Source: Secundilactobacillus collinoides DSM 20515 = JCM 1123 (lineage in GTDB: Bacteria; Bacillota; Bacilli; Lactobacillales; Lactobacillaceae). Taken from it: a DNA stretch of 64,000 bases. Location of the stretch: assembly GCF_001435975.1 (NCBI RefSeq), contig NZ_AYYR01000001.1, positions 1-64,000 of the forward strand, written 5' to 3'. Numbering within the stretch: the stretch's first letter is position 1; every line of letters starts with the position of its first letter. A model generated the notes under the pieces. That model searched no databases. It was given only the letters and a program-made list of their open reading frames with translations, and was not told where the DNA came from. Below are positions 32,651-41,516 of the stretch, in pieces. Made by a program: the position numbers and the translations under genes.

Positions 32651-33718
32651 TTGTTTAGCTTACTTGACATGATTAACCATTATCTGGGTTATTTCAACAT
32701 TAACGTAAAGTTGAAGAACCGGATCTATACCATCGTCGGCGCGCTGGGAACTATATATCTGTTGTACGTTGCAATACGATGGATTCAAAACGGCTACTGG
32801 CTCCGAGGAATTGGCATTTTATTGGTGGGCTTGATTTTGGCCTACTTTACAGTGATGAACGTTTTTTACTATTTTACCCAAAAGAAACCACCGTTTGATA
32901 TTTCACCAAAAATTGAAAAGATGATGGGGAAACCATTTGGGAGCAATCCGGCAGCAGAAGCAAATCGCAAGGAAGCTGCCAACGCCCAACAACAAATGGG
33001 CAACGGGATGCTCAACAACATTCCGGCAAACGGATACTTCGATTCAAAGAAGGTCCTACCCGGAAAGGTCAAGGTGACCTTATCGCAACAGCGCAATATC
33101 GACGAAATAGCGGCGCACTTGCAACAGCTTAATCTGATGCAGCCCGATTATTCAGGATTAGGTCAACGTGAGCTGGCCATGCAACTCGAAAAACAGCACA
33201 AGCCGGTGTACGCCATCGGGCTAGGTGTCAACATGCCGTACTTCGAGCTCAGTCATCAGGGAGACGACCTTGTTGTTTTGGCTGGTGTCAACCAATCACA
33301 AAAGGTTGAGGTCGGAACCGTGACCACGGTCGGTTTGCAATCGATCAATGATATTCAAGACCGGGTCAAGCTGTACTTGGCAAACGTTATTTTGGTCGGT
33401 GGCCCGTACATGGAAATGGGCCGCAACATGCCAATGGAAAAACAGGCACCGTACGCGGTTCGGGTACAGTTAGCCTATGAAAAACAGGCCGAAGAACAGG
33501 CGACAACGCCGCCGCCACTCTCCACGCCAACGCGTACTTACCAACAACCTGATAATGGCGCGTCACAATTATATTCTCGCGAACGCAACAGTCGCGCGGC
33601 TGCCAGTCAATCTTCTGGACGGACACCCCAGTATGAGGCACCCGACACACGTGATGCGCGGGAGGACAACGATACGACTAATGATGAACCGACACGGATG
33701 TCACGGTTTAGACATTAA
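32651..33718 (+). CDS. Uncharacterised lactobacillal membrane protein
   Basis: This 355-residue protein has two membrane helices (about 25-45 and 55-80), a cytoplasmic or surface domain of about 200 residues, and a disordered Gln/Thr/Pro/Arg tail. It resembles an uncharacterised family restricted to lactobacilli (I think DUF6681, not certain). I chose TTG 32651, 8 nt after AGGAGGG; an upstream GTG overlaps that site. It forms a pair with the Ser/Thr-rich protein before it and ends at a terminator. Confidence 0.75.
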   Translation: MFSLLDMINHYLGYFNINVKLKNRIYTIVGALGTIYLLYVAIRWIQNGYWLRGIGILLVGLILAYFTVMNVFYYFTQKKPPFDISPKIEKMMGKPFGSNPAAEANRKEAANAQQQMGNGMLNNIPANGYFDSKKVLPGKVKVTLSQQRNIDEIAAHLQQLNLMQPDYSGLGQRELAMQLEKQHKPVYAIGLGVNMPYFELSHQGDDLVVLAGVNQSQKVEVGTVTTVGLQSINDIQDRVKLYLANVILVGGPYMEMGRNMPMEKQAPYAVRVQLAYEKQAEEQATTPPPLSTPTRTYQQPDNGASQLYSRERNSRAAASQSSGRTPQYEAPDTRDAREDNDTTNDEPTRMSRFRH

Positions 33719-33738
33719 TGCGTTAGTAAAACCAAAAA

Positions 33739-33786
33739 GACACTCAGTAACTGGCAGGTACGTCCTGTGGTAACTGAGTGTTTTTT
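33739..33786 (+). terminator. Rho-independent terminator
   Basis: ACACTCAGT and ACTGAGTGT pair around an inner CAGG/CCTG stem, followed by six T residues. Confidence 0.88.
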
Positions 33787-34061
33787 ACTGTGCTTTGCCT
33801 TTCATATCTGTTACTCGTGTCAACAACGAGCGATACGTTGCGGGTGTGGTTTGAAACACAACCTGACATTTCCACGTTTAGCCATTCTAATGAAAATATT
33901 TCATTAACATTTTAATTGAACTCTCATCAAGATGAATGAGAAATTTTTTTTGTGAATAAAATTTCGGTTTTTGGCTGTTCTTTCTCGCGGTATAGAGCGG
34001 TTATGAGAACGGTATTCAGCAAGTAAAACGCAATATACAGCAGTTTATGGAGATAATTATT
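33787..34061. other. Gap upstream of amino-acid importer
   Basis: No gene is seen. GGTGTGGTTTGAAACACAACC near 33845 is an imperfect palindrome. The rest is AT-rich. Confidence 0.35.
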
Positions 34062-34090
34062 TTGACCAAAAAGGGATAATGGTTTAGAAT
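34062..34090 (+). promoter_or_regulatory. Promoter of the amino-acid importer operon
   Basis: -35 TTGACC (34062-34067), a 17-bp spacer, -10 TAGAAT (34085-34090). A second -10-like TATAAT follows at about 34102. The leader of about 140 nt holds a short ORF and a terminator. Confidence 0.6.
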
Positions 34091-34176
34091 TATTATTGAG
34101 TTATAATTAAAAGTGTATGAAATCTCAAACAGCAGTTTTGATGATTATTCTGAACATTTGTAATTAAAGAAACTCA

Positions 34177-34215
34177 CAGAACGGCGGGTTGCTGACTTGC
34201 CGTTCTGTTATTTTT
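34177..34215 (+). terminator. Conditional terminator in the importer leader
   Basis: ACAGAACGGC (34177-34186) and GCCGTTCTGT (34199-34208) form a 10-bp perfect stem followed by TATTTTT. It lies after a promoter and about 30 nt before the first importer gene, so it must be read through for expression. A 16-codon frame (34117-34167) ends 10 nt before it, without a convincing ribosome site. Confidence 0.7.
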
Positions 34216-34236
34216 GCAAGGTGGAGGGAAAAAAGT

Positions 34237-34977
34237 ATGTCAATGATTGAATTTCACGACGTAGAAAAATACTACGGCGATTATCACGCCTTACACGATA
34301 TTAACCTGACGATCGATAACGGCGAGACGGTTGTGCTTATTGGTCCATCTGGTTCTGGTAAGTCAACACTGATTCGGACCATTAACGGCTTGGAAACCAT
34401 TCAAAAGGGGCAGTTGATCGTTAACGGTCAAGATCTGGCTGAAAAGAAGACGGATATGAACCGGATTCGTAAGAATGTTGGGATGGTGTTCCAACACTTT
34501 AACCTCTATGCGAATAAGACAATCCTGGAAAACATTATGTTGTCACCGCGCTTGGTTTTAAAACGACCTGAAGAAGAAAACAAGAAATTTGCGATGGAAC
34601 TTTTGGATCGTGTTGGTTTAGCCGACCAAGCACCCAAGTTGCCTGCTCAGCTTTCCGGTGGTCAGCAACAACGTATCGCTATCGCACGGTCATTGGCCAT
34701 GAAGCCAAAGGCACTGCTGTTTGATGAACCAACGAGTGCGCTGGATCCTGAAATGATCGATGATGTGTTGAATGTTATGAAGGATATTGCCCGCGACTCT
34801 GACATGACCATGTTGGTTGTGACCCATGAAATGGGCTTCGCGCGTGAAGTGGCCAACCGGGTTATTTTCATGGCTGATGGCCAAATTCTCGAAGACGATA
34901 GTAAGGAGAAGTTCTTTGACGGTCAACCATCAAACGACCGGGCTCGTCAATTCTTGAGTAAGATCATTACACACTAG
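34237..34977 (+). CDS. Polar amino-acid ABC importer ATPase (GlnQ-like)
   Basis: A 246-residue ATPase with Walker A GPSGSGKST, Q-loop VFQHFNLY, signature LSGGQQQRIAIARSLAM and Walker B LLFDEPTSALDPE. These are diagnostic of the glutamine/glutamate/polar amino-acid family. ATG 34237 follows GGAGGG. It is the first gene of a four-gene operon (ATPase, binding lipoprotein, two permeases), controlled by the leader terminator just upstream. Confidence 0.93.
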   Translation: MSMIEFHDVEKYYGDYHALHDINLTIDNGETVVLIGPSGSGKSTLIRTINGLETIQKGQLIVNGQDLAEKKTDMNRIRKNVGMVFQHFNLYANKTILENIMLSPRLVLKRPEEENKKFAMELLDRVGLADQAPKLPAQLSGGQQQRIAIARSLAMKPKALLFDEPTSALDPEMIDDVLNVMKDIARDSDMTMLVVTHEMGFAREVANRVIFMADGQILEDDSKEKFFDGQPSNDRARQFLSKIITH

Positions 34978-34997
34978 CCAGTAAAGGAGACAATCAC

Positions 34998-35834
34998 ATG
35001 AAGAAAGTATTTCGATTAGTCGGAATCGTCCTCTCCAGCTTAGTGGTGTTAGTGATGTTAACAGCCTGTGGCTCAAAACCATTGTCGGCGCAAAACGTGG
35101 TGACCAGAGCCAAACAGTCTAACACAATAACTTGGGGGGTCAAAGCCGATACCAAGCTATTTGGGTTGATGGATGTGAAGGACGATACAATCAAGGGATT
35201 TGATGTGGATATTGCTAAGGCAATTACCAAACAGATTTTAGGCCCAAAGGGAAAAGCAAAGTTTGTACAAGTCACAAGCCAGACCCGGATGCCGTTGCTT
35301 AAAAATGGGAACATTGATGCCATTATTGCAACGATGACCATCACGCCTGAACGTGAAAAACAAGTTGATTTTTCCAAGTCATATTTTGATGCCGGTCAAT
35401 CATTGCTGGTAAAGGATGGCAGCCCAATTAAGAACATTAAGGACCTGAACAAAACGGGAACCGTAGTCCTAGGGGTCGTGGGTTCTAACTCCGTTCAAAA
35501 TGTGGCCTTACATGCACCAAAGGCTAAGGTGCTTCAGTTGACCGATTACGCGCAAGCCATGACAGCCTTAAAGTCTGGTCAGGGTGCGGCATTGACAACT
35601 GATAACGGGATCCTTTATGGGATGGCCGTTGAAAACCCTGGCTATCAAGTTGTTGGCGGGACGTTTACCAAGGAACCTTATGGGATTGCGATTAACAAAG
35701 GTCAATCTGAGTTTAAGGGCGATGTGAATAAGGGGCTGCGGGCCATTGAAAAGAGCGGTGAGTATAACCGCATCTTGAAGAAGTGGTTCGGTAACGTCAA
35801 AGGATTTAACTATAAGGAGATGGAACGGCATTGA
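34998..35834 (+). CDS. Amino-acid-binding lipoprotein of the ABC importer
   Basis: This 278-residue SBP_bac_3 family protein has a signal peptide ending in the lipobox LTACGS (Cys about 25), so it is lipid-anchored outside. DVKDDTIKGFDVDIAKAI and the MTITPEREKQVDFS motifs are typical. The ligand is probably glutamine, glutamate or a similar polar amino acid. It overlaps the first permease start by 4 nt (TTGA). Confidence 0.92.
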   Translation: MKKVFRLVGIVLSSLVVLVMLTACGSKPLSAQNVVTRAKQSNTITWGVKADTKLFGLMDVKDDTIKGFDVDIAKAITKQILGPKGKAKFVQVTSQTRMPLLKNGNIDAIIATMTITPEREKQVDFSKSYFDAGQSLLVKDGSPIKNIKDLNKTGTVVLGVVGSNSVQNVALHAPKAKVLQLTDYAQAMTALKSGQGAALTTDNGILYGMAVENPGYQVVGGTFTKEPYGIAINKGQSEFKGDVNKGLRAIEKSGEYNRILKKWFGNVKGFNYKEMERH

Positions 35835-36472
35835 TCTCAATCTTTCAAAACTATGGTGGCGAATTGTTGCAAGGGTTCGGCCAGACACTCCTCTGTAGTG
35901 TGATCGCACTGTTCTTCAGTTTGATCATTGGTTCGATGTTTGCAATTTTCGAAACCACCCCAATCAAATTTCTTCGGGTGATCGCCCGAATTTACATTGA
36001 AGTCTTTCGGAACATTCCACTGCTGGTTATCACGATGTTCTTCTTCGTGGTTATTCCGATGTTTGTGGTTAAAATCGGCGGCTTCACTGCTGGGACAATT
36101 GGGTTGACCATTTATACGTCAGCCTTCATTGCTGAAACTGTTCGGGCCGGGATTCAATCCGTTGATCCTGGTCAGATGGAAGGTGCTCGAGCAAACGGCT
36201 TGAGTTTCTGGCAAGCGATGCGCTATATCGTTTTACCACAGGCCTTTCGTTACGTGATTCCACCACTGGGCAACCAGTTCATTAACTTGGTTAAAAACTC
36301 ATCTGTCCTGGCCTTCGTTGCCGGGTTTGATCTGATGTATCAAGGTAACGTCATTGCTTCGGATTCACTGAGTACCATGAGCACCTACATGTGTGTCGGT
36401 GTTTTGTACTTAGTCATCACGATGCCGTTGAGTTACTGGATGAGACATCTTGAAAAGAAACTGGCATCATAG
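35831..36472 (+). CDS. Amino-acid ABC importer permease 1
   Basis: A 213-residue HisM/GlnP-type permease with about five helices. The EAA loop is GARANGLSFWQAMRYIVLPQA. It starts with TTG overlapping the binding-protein stop, with AAGGAG upstream, and pairs with permease 2 to form a heterodimeric channel. Confidence 0.92.
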   Translation: MISIFQNYGGELLQGFGQTLLCSVIALFFSLIIGSMFAIFETTPIKFLRVIARIYIEVFRNIPLLVITMFFFVVIPMFVVKIGGFTAGTIGLTIYTSAFIAETVRAGIQSVDPGQMEGARANGLSFWQAMRYIVLPQAFRYVIPPLGNQFINLVKNSSVLAFVAGFDLMYQGNVIASDSLSTMSTYMCVGVLYLVITMPLSYWMRHLEKKLAS

Positions 36473-36484
36473 GGAGGTGCGATC

Positions 36485-37138
36485 ATGAAAGACTTTATCG
36501 ACGCTTATTCGTGGATCAACATGCGTTATTTATTTCAGGGCCTTTGGATTACCGTGATCGTGTCAATCGCATCGATTGCCGGTAGTTACGTCATTGGCAC
36601 AATTTTAGGTATCATTCGTTACCTTAACATTAAGGTGTTATCCCCAGTTGTGGGGTTCATTATCGATATTATTCGGAACCTGCCATTGCTGCTGATTATC
36701 TTCTTTACCTATTTCGGTTTGCCAAACTTGGGGTTGCGACCATCAAGTGTTTGGGCAACCATTCTGGCACTGATCATCTTCGAATCCGCAATGATTGCTG
36801 AAATTGTGCGGTCGGGGATCATTGCTGTTCCAACTGGCCAAATGGAAGGCGCCCGGGCAAACGGCTTAAGCTATAGCCAAACGATGTTGCACATTATTTT
36901 ACCGCAAGCAATGAAGAAAATGATTCCAGCACTGGTCAGCCAATTCATTTCGCTGATCAAGGATACGTCGTTGGCAACCATCATTGTGCTGCCGGATCTG
37001 ATGCATAATGCTCAGATCGTCTACGGTGAAAATACGAGCTATATCTTACCAATGTTCCTGATGCTAGCGATTATGTATTTCGTGGTATGTTACGCGCTGT
37101 CGCTGGTTTCGCGAAGTTTGGAGAAGAGAATGAGTTAG
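36485..37138 (+). CDS. Amino-acid ABC importer permease 2
   Basis: A 217-residue permease of the same family, with the EAA loop GARANGLSYSQTMLHIILPQA. Strong GGGAGG upstream of the ATG. Last gene of the operon, with an imperfect terminator about 80 nt downstream. Confidence 0.92.
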   Translation: MKDFIDAYSWINMRYLFQGLWITVIVSIASIAGSYVIGTILGIIRYLNIKVLSPVVGFIIDIIRNLPLLLIIFFTYFGLPNLGLRPSSVWATILALIIFESAMIAEIVRSGIIAVPTGQMEGARANGLSYSQTMLHIILPQAMKKMIPALVSQFISLIKDTSLATIIVLPDLMHNAQIVYGENTSYILPMFLMLAIMYFVVCYALSLVSRSLEKRMS

Positions 37139-37218
37139 GACACAGCGTGTGGCAGCAAACGGTTTAGCACAGTAGCCAAGTATGCATTTTGTCAAAACGT
37201 TTTATTCAAAACCGACAC

Positions 37219-37258
37219 AAAAAAGGACCTCGGAAATTCACTTCCGTGGCCCTTTTAA
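37219..37258. terminator. Probable bidirectional terminator
   Basis: AAAAGG(A)CC(T)CGGAA and TTCCG(T)GG(C)CCTTTT pair with two internal mismatches. It lies between the importer operon and the leftward hflX. Confidence 0.65.
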
Positions 37259-37287
37259 TTTACATAAATTGTTATTTTAAAACACTA

Positions 37288-38571
37288 TCAAGCTTCACTC
37301 GATACATAGTATTTTTGGAATCGCTGAAAATCAATATCCGTGACTTCCGCGGTCATTTCGGTGCCCTCAGCCTTGTAATCTGTGTTTAAGACGGAGGCAT
37401 GTTCGTTCAAGTATGAAACAACATCGCCCTTATCAAACGGAATTAGGAAGGTGGCAGTCACAAAGTTTTTAAAGACCTTCTTCTTGATAGCGTCAACTAA
37501 CAGGTCAATGGAGGCATCATCGTTTGCTGAAATGACTAGCTGATCACCAGCCTGGGTTGGATACTCGCTGTCGGTTAAATCGGCTTTATTAAAGACGGTC
37601 AGCATTGGGAGGTCGGGAACACCAATCTCACGCAACGTTTTTTCAGTTGTCGTCATCATGTTGGCACGGTCATTGCTGGAGTAGTCAACGATCTGTACCA
37701 GCAGGTCTGCATTGGCTGCCTCATACAGCGTTGATTTGAATGCTTCGACAAGTGTCGTCGGCAGCTGTGAAACGAATCCGACCGTATCGCTCAACAGTAA
37801 TTTTTTGGCATCTTCAAACTGGAGCTGACGCACGCTTGTATCCAAAGTGGCAAACAGCATGTTTTTAACCATCACTTGTTTATCATCGTTCATCCCAAAG
37901 CGTTTGATCAGTTCGTTCATGATGGTTGACTTGCCCGCGTTTGTATAACCAATCAAGGCGACGTTAGGGAGGTGGCCTTTTTCCCGTTGCTGACGTTTGA
38001 CTTCTGCCGAACGGTTTACTTCTTTGAGTTCGTGACGGACATGGTTGATCTGCCGTTGCACGGTCCGACGGCTTAATTCGATCTGAGCTTCACCAGCACC
38101 ACGGTTGGTAAAGCCGCCGCCAGCGCTTGTTCCAGTTTGTTGGTCCAAACTCTGGTTAGCAGCGGTATGCAACCGGGGCATTTGGTATTGTAATTTTGCG
38201 AGTTGAACCTGCAACTTGGCTTCGCGACTTTGAGCCCGGTTGGCAAAGATGGCAAGAATCAAACCGGTTCGGTCCATCACAGGAACTTTAACGACCTTTT
38301 CTAAGTTTCGAATCTGGCTGGGCGTCAATTCATCGTTAGCAACGACGATCTCTGCACCAGTCTCAACCACGATATCGCGCAATTCTTCAACTTTCCCAGT
38401 CCCAAAATAGGTGGCTGCAATGGGTTTGGGGAGACTTTGATCGATGCGTTCGACAACGTTCATGTTGTTAGCAGTGCTTAAAGCAGCCAATTCAGCCATC
38501 CCATAGTTGAAATTGGCACGACCGGTGTTCAAGCCAATGTTGATAACCGGTGTTAATTCGCTGTTATCCAT
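37288..38571 (-). CDS. hflX: Ribosome-associated GTPase HflX
   Basis: A 427-residue TRAFAC GTPase. The N-terminal HflX domain is followed by a Gly-rich linker (TSAGGGFTNRGAGE). G motifs are GYTNAGKST, DTVGF and NKAD. HflX can split stalled 70S ribosomes under stress. ATG 38571 has GAGGATG upstream; the longer open frame beyond it runs into repeat element G and is not coding. A -10 (TATACT on the minus strand, 38607-38602) lies just upstream, at the edge of that element. Confidence 0.95.
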   Translation of the reverse strand: MDNSELTPVINIGLNTGRANFNYGMAELAALSTANNMNVVERIDQSLPKPIAATYFGTGKVEELRDIVVETGAEIVVANDELTPSQIRNLEKVVKVPVMDRTGLILAIFANRAQSREAKLQVQLAKLQYQMPRLHTAANQSLDQQTGTSAGGGFTNRGAGEAQIELSRRTVQRQINHVRHELKEVNRSAEVKRQQREKGHLPNVALIGYTNAGKSTIMNELIKRFGMNDDKQVMVKNMLFATLDTSVRQLQFEDAKKLLLSDTVGFVSQLPTTLVEAFKSTLYEAANADLLVQIVDYSSNDRANMMTTTEKTLREIGVPDLPMLTVFNKADLTDSEYPTQAGDQLVISANDDASIDLLVDAIKKKVFKNFVTATFLIPFDKGDVVSYLNEHASVLNTDYKAEGTEMTAEVTDIDFQRFQKYYVSSEA

Positions 38572-38611
38572 AGTTTTATCATCCTCATTTCCTATGAGTT
38601 GAGTATAACAC

Positions 38612-38790
38612 AGAGAGTGTGGAGAAAGGCGGTTAAGGAGTGGCGCCCAGTGGCCGTCGACCGCAAAAGTCGGAACCTGGCTTTTGCGGTCGACGGCCAC
38701 TAGGTGCAACTCCTTGCCTTTGGGAACACGTTTCGACGCCAAAAGAGCAAAACGTCTGTGATGATGGGGCCTTTAGAAAATGTAGACTAG
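38612..38790 (+). repeat. Structured intergenic repeat, copy G
   Basis: The left flank AGAGTGTGGAGAAAGGCGG leads to the strongest outer stem of the family: 21 bp perfect (38649-38669 with 38681-38701). The inner stem closes on a GGAACCT 7-nt loop with one U.G pair. The 3' box GAACACGTTTCGACGCC follows. Unlike copies A, B, D and E it lies upstream of a divergent gene (hflX), whose promoter touches its left edge. Confidence 0.83.
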
Positions 38791-39132
38791 TCGAACTAGC
38801 GCGTGGTCAAAAACGGCTAGATGCAAGCATTCCAACAAAATCAATTAATACTGGTGCATGAGTATTCACATTCAAAAATAGTAATCTAACAATCATATCA
38901 AAGTAATGCACCATCATATACGTTAGCATCCTAACGATGCACTGAATATTACACACTGAATAATCCCAACTATTTCATACCTATACATATCAACGAATCC
39001 TAATGATAAATTAATACGTTCTTTTCACTTACTTTTGTTACATAATTATTTTTTGACATTTAAAACCAGTCACAACAATATACGTACCAACGTTTCATGT
39101 TAGGTGACACTGAAAAATATAAAAATTCATTA
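38791..39132. other. AT-rich gap upstream of oppA1
   Basis: No gene is seen. CGTTAG and CTAACG around CATC (38923-38938) make a small hairpin. The AT-rich composition suggests a regulatory region or a remnant. Confidence 0.4.
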
Positions 39133-39161
39133 TTGATTTTAATTATTCACTAATGTACTAT
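39133..39161 (+). promoter_or_regulatory. Promoter of the first oppA gene
   Basis: -35 TTGATT (39133-39138), a 17-bp spacer, -10 TACTAT (39156-39161). The spacer is almost the same as that of the second oppA gene (TTAATTRTTNNCTAATR). Confidence 0.75.
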
Positions 39162-39240
39162 TAATGCGTTATTCATTTTGGGTTTATGAATGACGTGTTT
39201 TTGTCATTATTATTGTGTGTGTTTAGGAGGAAATAGAACA

Positions 39241-40893
39241 ATGAAGTTAAGAAGACTCGCTGAGTTAGCCGCGGTCGCAGGTGTCGCATTGACGCTTGCA
39301 GCATGCGGTAGCAAGCAGTCTGGTTCATCATCTAATGGCAGTTATGCAGCCAAACAGACGGTTAACTGGATGGAAAGTTCACAGTTGCCAACAATGGATA
39401 TTTCATTAGCAACTGATGAGATTAGTATGGATATGCTGAACAACACCAACGAAGGGTTGTACCACTTGGGCACGGACAACAAAGTTGAGGCTGGGATGGC
39501 AACCAAGACCAAGATCAGCAAGGACCAAAAGACCTGGACCTTCACCTTGCGGAAAAACGCAAAGTGGAGCAACGGTGACCCTGTGACCGCGCAAAACTTC
39601 GTCTACAGCTGGCAACGGACGGTTAATCCTAAGACCGCTGCTCAGTACGCGTACATCTTTGATGGCGTGAAGAATGCTGATAAGATTATGAATGGTAAGG
39701 CACCGGTCAGCAGTTTAGGTATCAAGGCTGATGGGAAGTACAAACTGACTGTTACTTTGGAAAAGAACATCCCATACTTCAAGTTACTGCTCGGGTACGT
39801 ACCATTCTTCCCACAAGACGAATCCTTTGTTAAAAAAGAGGGTAAGGCATATGGAACCAAGGCCAGCGCGGTTCTTTCAAACGGACCGTTCAAGATCGAA
39901 GGCTGGACTGGGACCAATGATTCATGGAAGTTGGTTAAGAGCAACACGTATTGGGATGCGAAGAACGTGCATTTGAAGACCCTGAATGATCAAGTAACGA
40001 AGGATTCTCAAACTGCGCTGAATCTATTCCAGAGCGGTAAGCTTGATGAGGCTGTTTTGAGTGGGAACCAAGTTAAGAACATGCTGAACAACAAAGAAAT
40101 GAATGTTCGGCCAATGTCACGGTCTGCCTATCTTGAAATGAACCAGAAAAAGGTTCCTGCTTTCAAAAACCAAAAGATTCGCCAAGCGATTTCTTATGCG
40201 TTGAACCGCAAATCTTTGACGAAGGACGTGTTATCTGACGGTTCGTTTGCAGCCAAGGGCTTCGTCACAAAGGGGCTTGCAAAGAATCCGAAGACTGGCG
40301 CTGACTTTACCAAGGATGCTGACAGCAACGGTACTGGTACGTCTTACAATGCAACAAAGGCTAAGCAGCTTTGGAAACAAGGCTTGAAGGCCATTGGCAA
40401 GAAGTCGGTTTCCTTTACACTGATGACTGATGATACGCCACAGGAAAAGGAAACTGGCGAGTATGTTCAAAGTCAATTGCAAAAGGAATTACCTGGGATT
40501 AAGGTTTCACTCAATGCTATTCCATACAAGCAACGGTTGGCTAAGTCTGCATCTCACAACTTCCAGATGGTCTTAACACTTTGGGGTGCTGATTACTCAG
40601 ACCCATCGACAGATTTGGATATTATGACTTCTGACAATTCATACAACAACGGTCAGTGGAAGAACACGGCATACGATAAACTGGTTGAAAAGGCCGGCAA
40701 TGAGGATGCTAATAAACCACAAGCACGTTGGAACGATATGGTTAAGGCTGAACAGATCTTGATGAAGGATCAGGGTGTCATTCCACTGTTCCAAGCAACA
40801 ATGCCGCAAATGTTGAACTCAAAAGTTAAGGGTGTTATTTACAACACCGCTGGGACACCATTTAACTTCAAGAATATGTACGTTTCTAAATAA
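39241..40893 (+). CDS. Oligopeptide-binding lipoprotein OppA (copy 1)
   Basis: A 550-residue SBP_bac_5 family peptide receptor with lipobox LAACGS (Cys about 22). VTAQNFVYSWQRTV is the family signature. It captures oligopeptides for the oppBCDF importer encoded downstream. ATG 39241 follows TAGGAGG. It has its own promoter and a weak terminator. About half identical by eye to the second copy at 41517. Confidence 0.94.
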   Translation: MKLRRLAELAAVAGVALTLAACGSKQSGSSSNGSYAAKQTVNWMESSQLPTMDISLATDEISMDMLNNTNEGLYHLGTDNKVEAGMATKTKISKDQKTWTFTLRKNAKWSNGDPVTAQNFVYSWQRTVNPKTAAQYAYIFDGVKNADKIMNGKAPVSSLGIKADGKYKLTVTLEKNIPYFKLLLGYVPFFPQDESFVKKEGKAYGTKASAVLSNGPFKIEGWTGTNDSWKLVKSNTYWDAKNVHLKTLNDQVTKDSQTALNLFQSGKLDEAVLSGNQVKNMLNNKEMNVRPMSRSAYLEMNQKKVPAFKNQKIRQAISYALNRKSLTKDVLSDGSFAAKGFVTKGLAKNPKTGADFTKDADSNGTGTSYNATKAKQLWKQGLKAIGKKSVSFTLMTDDTPQEKETGEYVQSQLQKELPGIKVSLNAIPYKQRLAKSASHNFQMVLTLWGADYSDPSTDLDIMTSDNSYNNGQWKNTAYDKLVEKAGNEDANKPQARWNDMVKAEQILMKDQGVIPLFQATMPQMLNSKVKGVIYNTAGTPFNFKNMYVSK

Positions 40894-40938
40894 GCGTTTA
40901 TATTATAGTAGAAATGACCAATTTTGAGGTTGGTTAGA

Positions 40939-40977
40939 CGAGTGGGTATTCTCATTGATGGAATACTCACTTTTCTG
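40939..40977 (+). terminator. Probable terminator of oppA1
   Basis: GTGGGTATTC and GAATACTCAC pair with one mismatch around TCATTGATG, followed by TTTTC. Confidence 0.6.
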
Positions 40978-41421
40978 TCCTATGCTAATGATTAAAAGCT
41001 GGCTTAAAAGGGCATAAAAGGGCCGTGACGCGCCTGTTTATACAACTTACGACCAAGATAACCGGTCGTTTTAGAAATCCTTCTCAGCTGTGAAACACAT
41101 CAAATTCTAAGATGAATGAAATATTCGGCACTATTAAGAAATAGTGTTTGAAAAATACAGATTGATCAGACCTGCAGGCAGTCTTTAATGTCCATTGCAA
41201 TGTGACATTTTGGTGTTAAGTATTGATAAGGTGAGGTATTAGCCGAGCATCATTCGTGATAGAATGAGAGCAGTCAGATGGTTTTATAAAATAAATAAAG
41301 CCTGGCAGAAAACGGTTTCATTCGTGAAAAGATATACCGGTAACGAAAAAATATGCACCGTTTGAGCGCAATCAACACGGGGATTAAGTGGTTATGAGCA
41401 CGTGAAAATGATAAACCGTCA
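40978..41421. other. Gap between the two oppA genes
   Basis: No gene or clear RNA element is seen. It is AT-rich. Confidence 0.4.
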
Positions 41422-41450
41422 TTGATTTTAATTGTTTTCTAATATACAAT
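41422..41450 (+). promoter_or_regulatory. Promoter of the second oppA gene
   Basis: -35 TTGATT (41422-41427), a 17-bp spacer, -10 TACAAT (41445-41450). It matches the oppA1 promoter in both hexamers and most of the spacer. Confidence 0.75.
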
Positions 41451-41516
41451 AAAACCATTCTAACTACATATTCATAAGTCAGTATGTTTATGCGGTAAAA
41501 AGGGGTTGTATTGCTT

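Noticed and set aside
38572-38742. 57-residue N-terminal extension of HflX
   Set aside because: It is encoded by repeat element G and lacks a ribosome site, while ATG 38571 has one and fits the family length.
11267-38790. Insertion sequence ends
   Set aside because: No transposase gene or remnant and no clear target duplications were found beside the repeat copies, so a named IS family cannot be supported.
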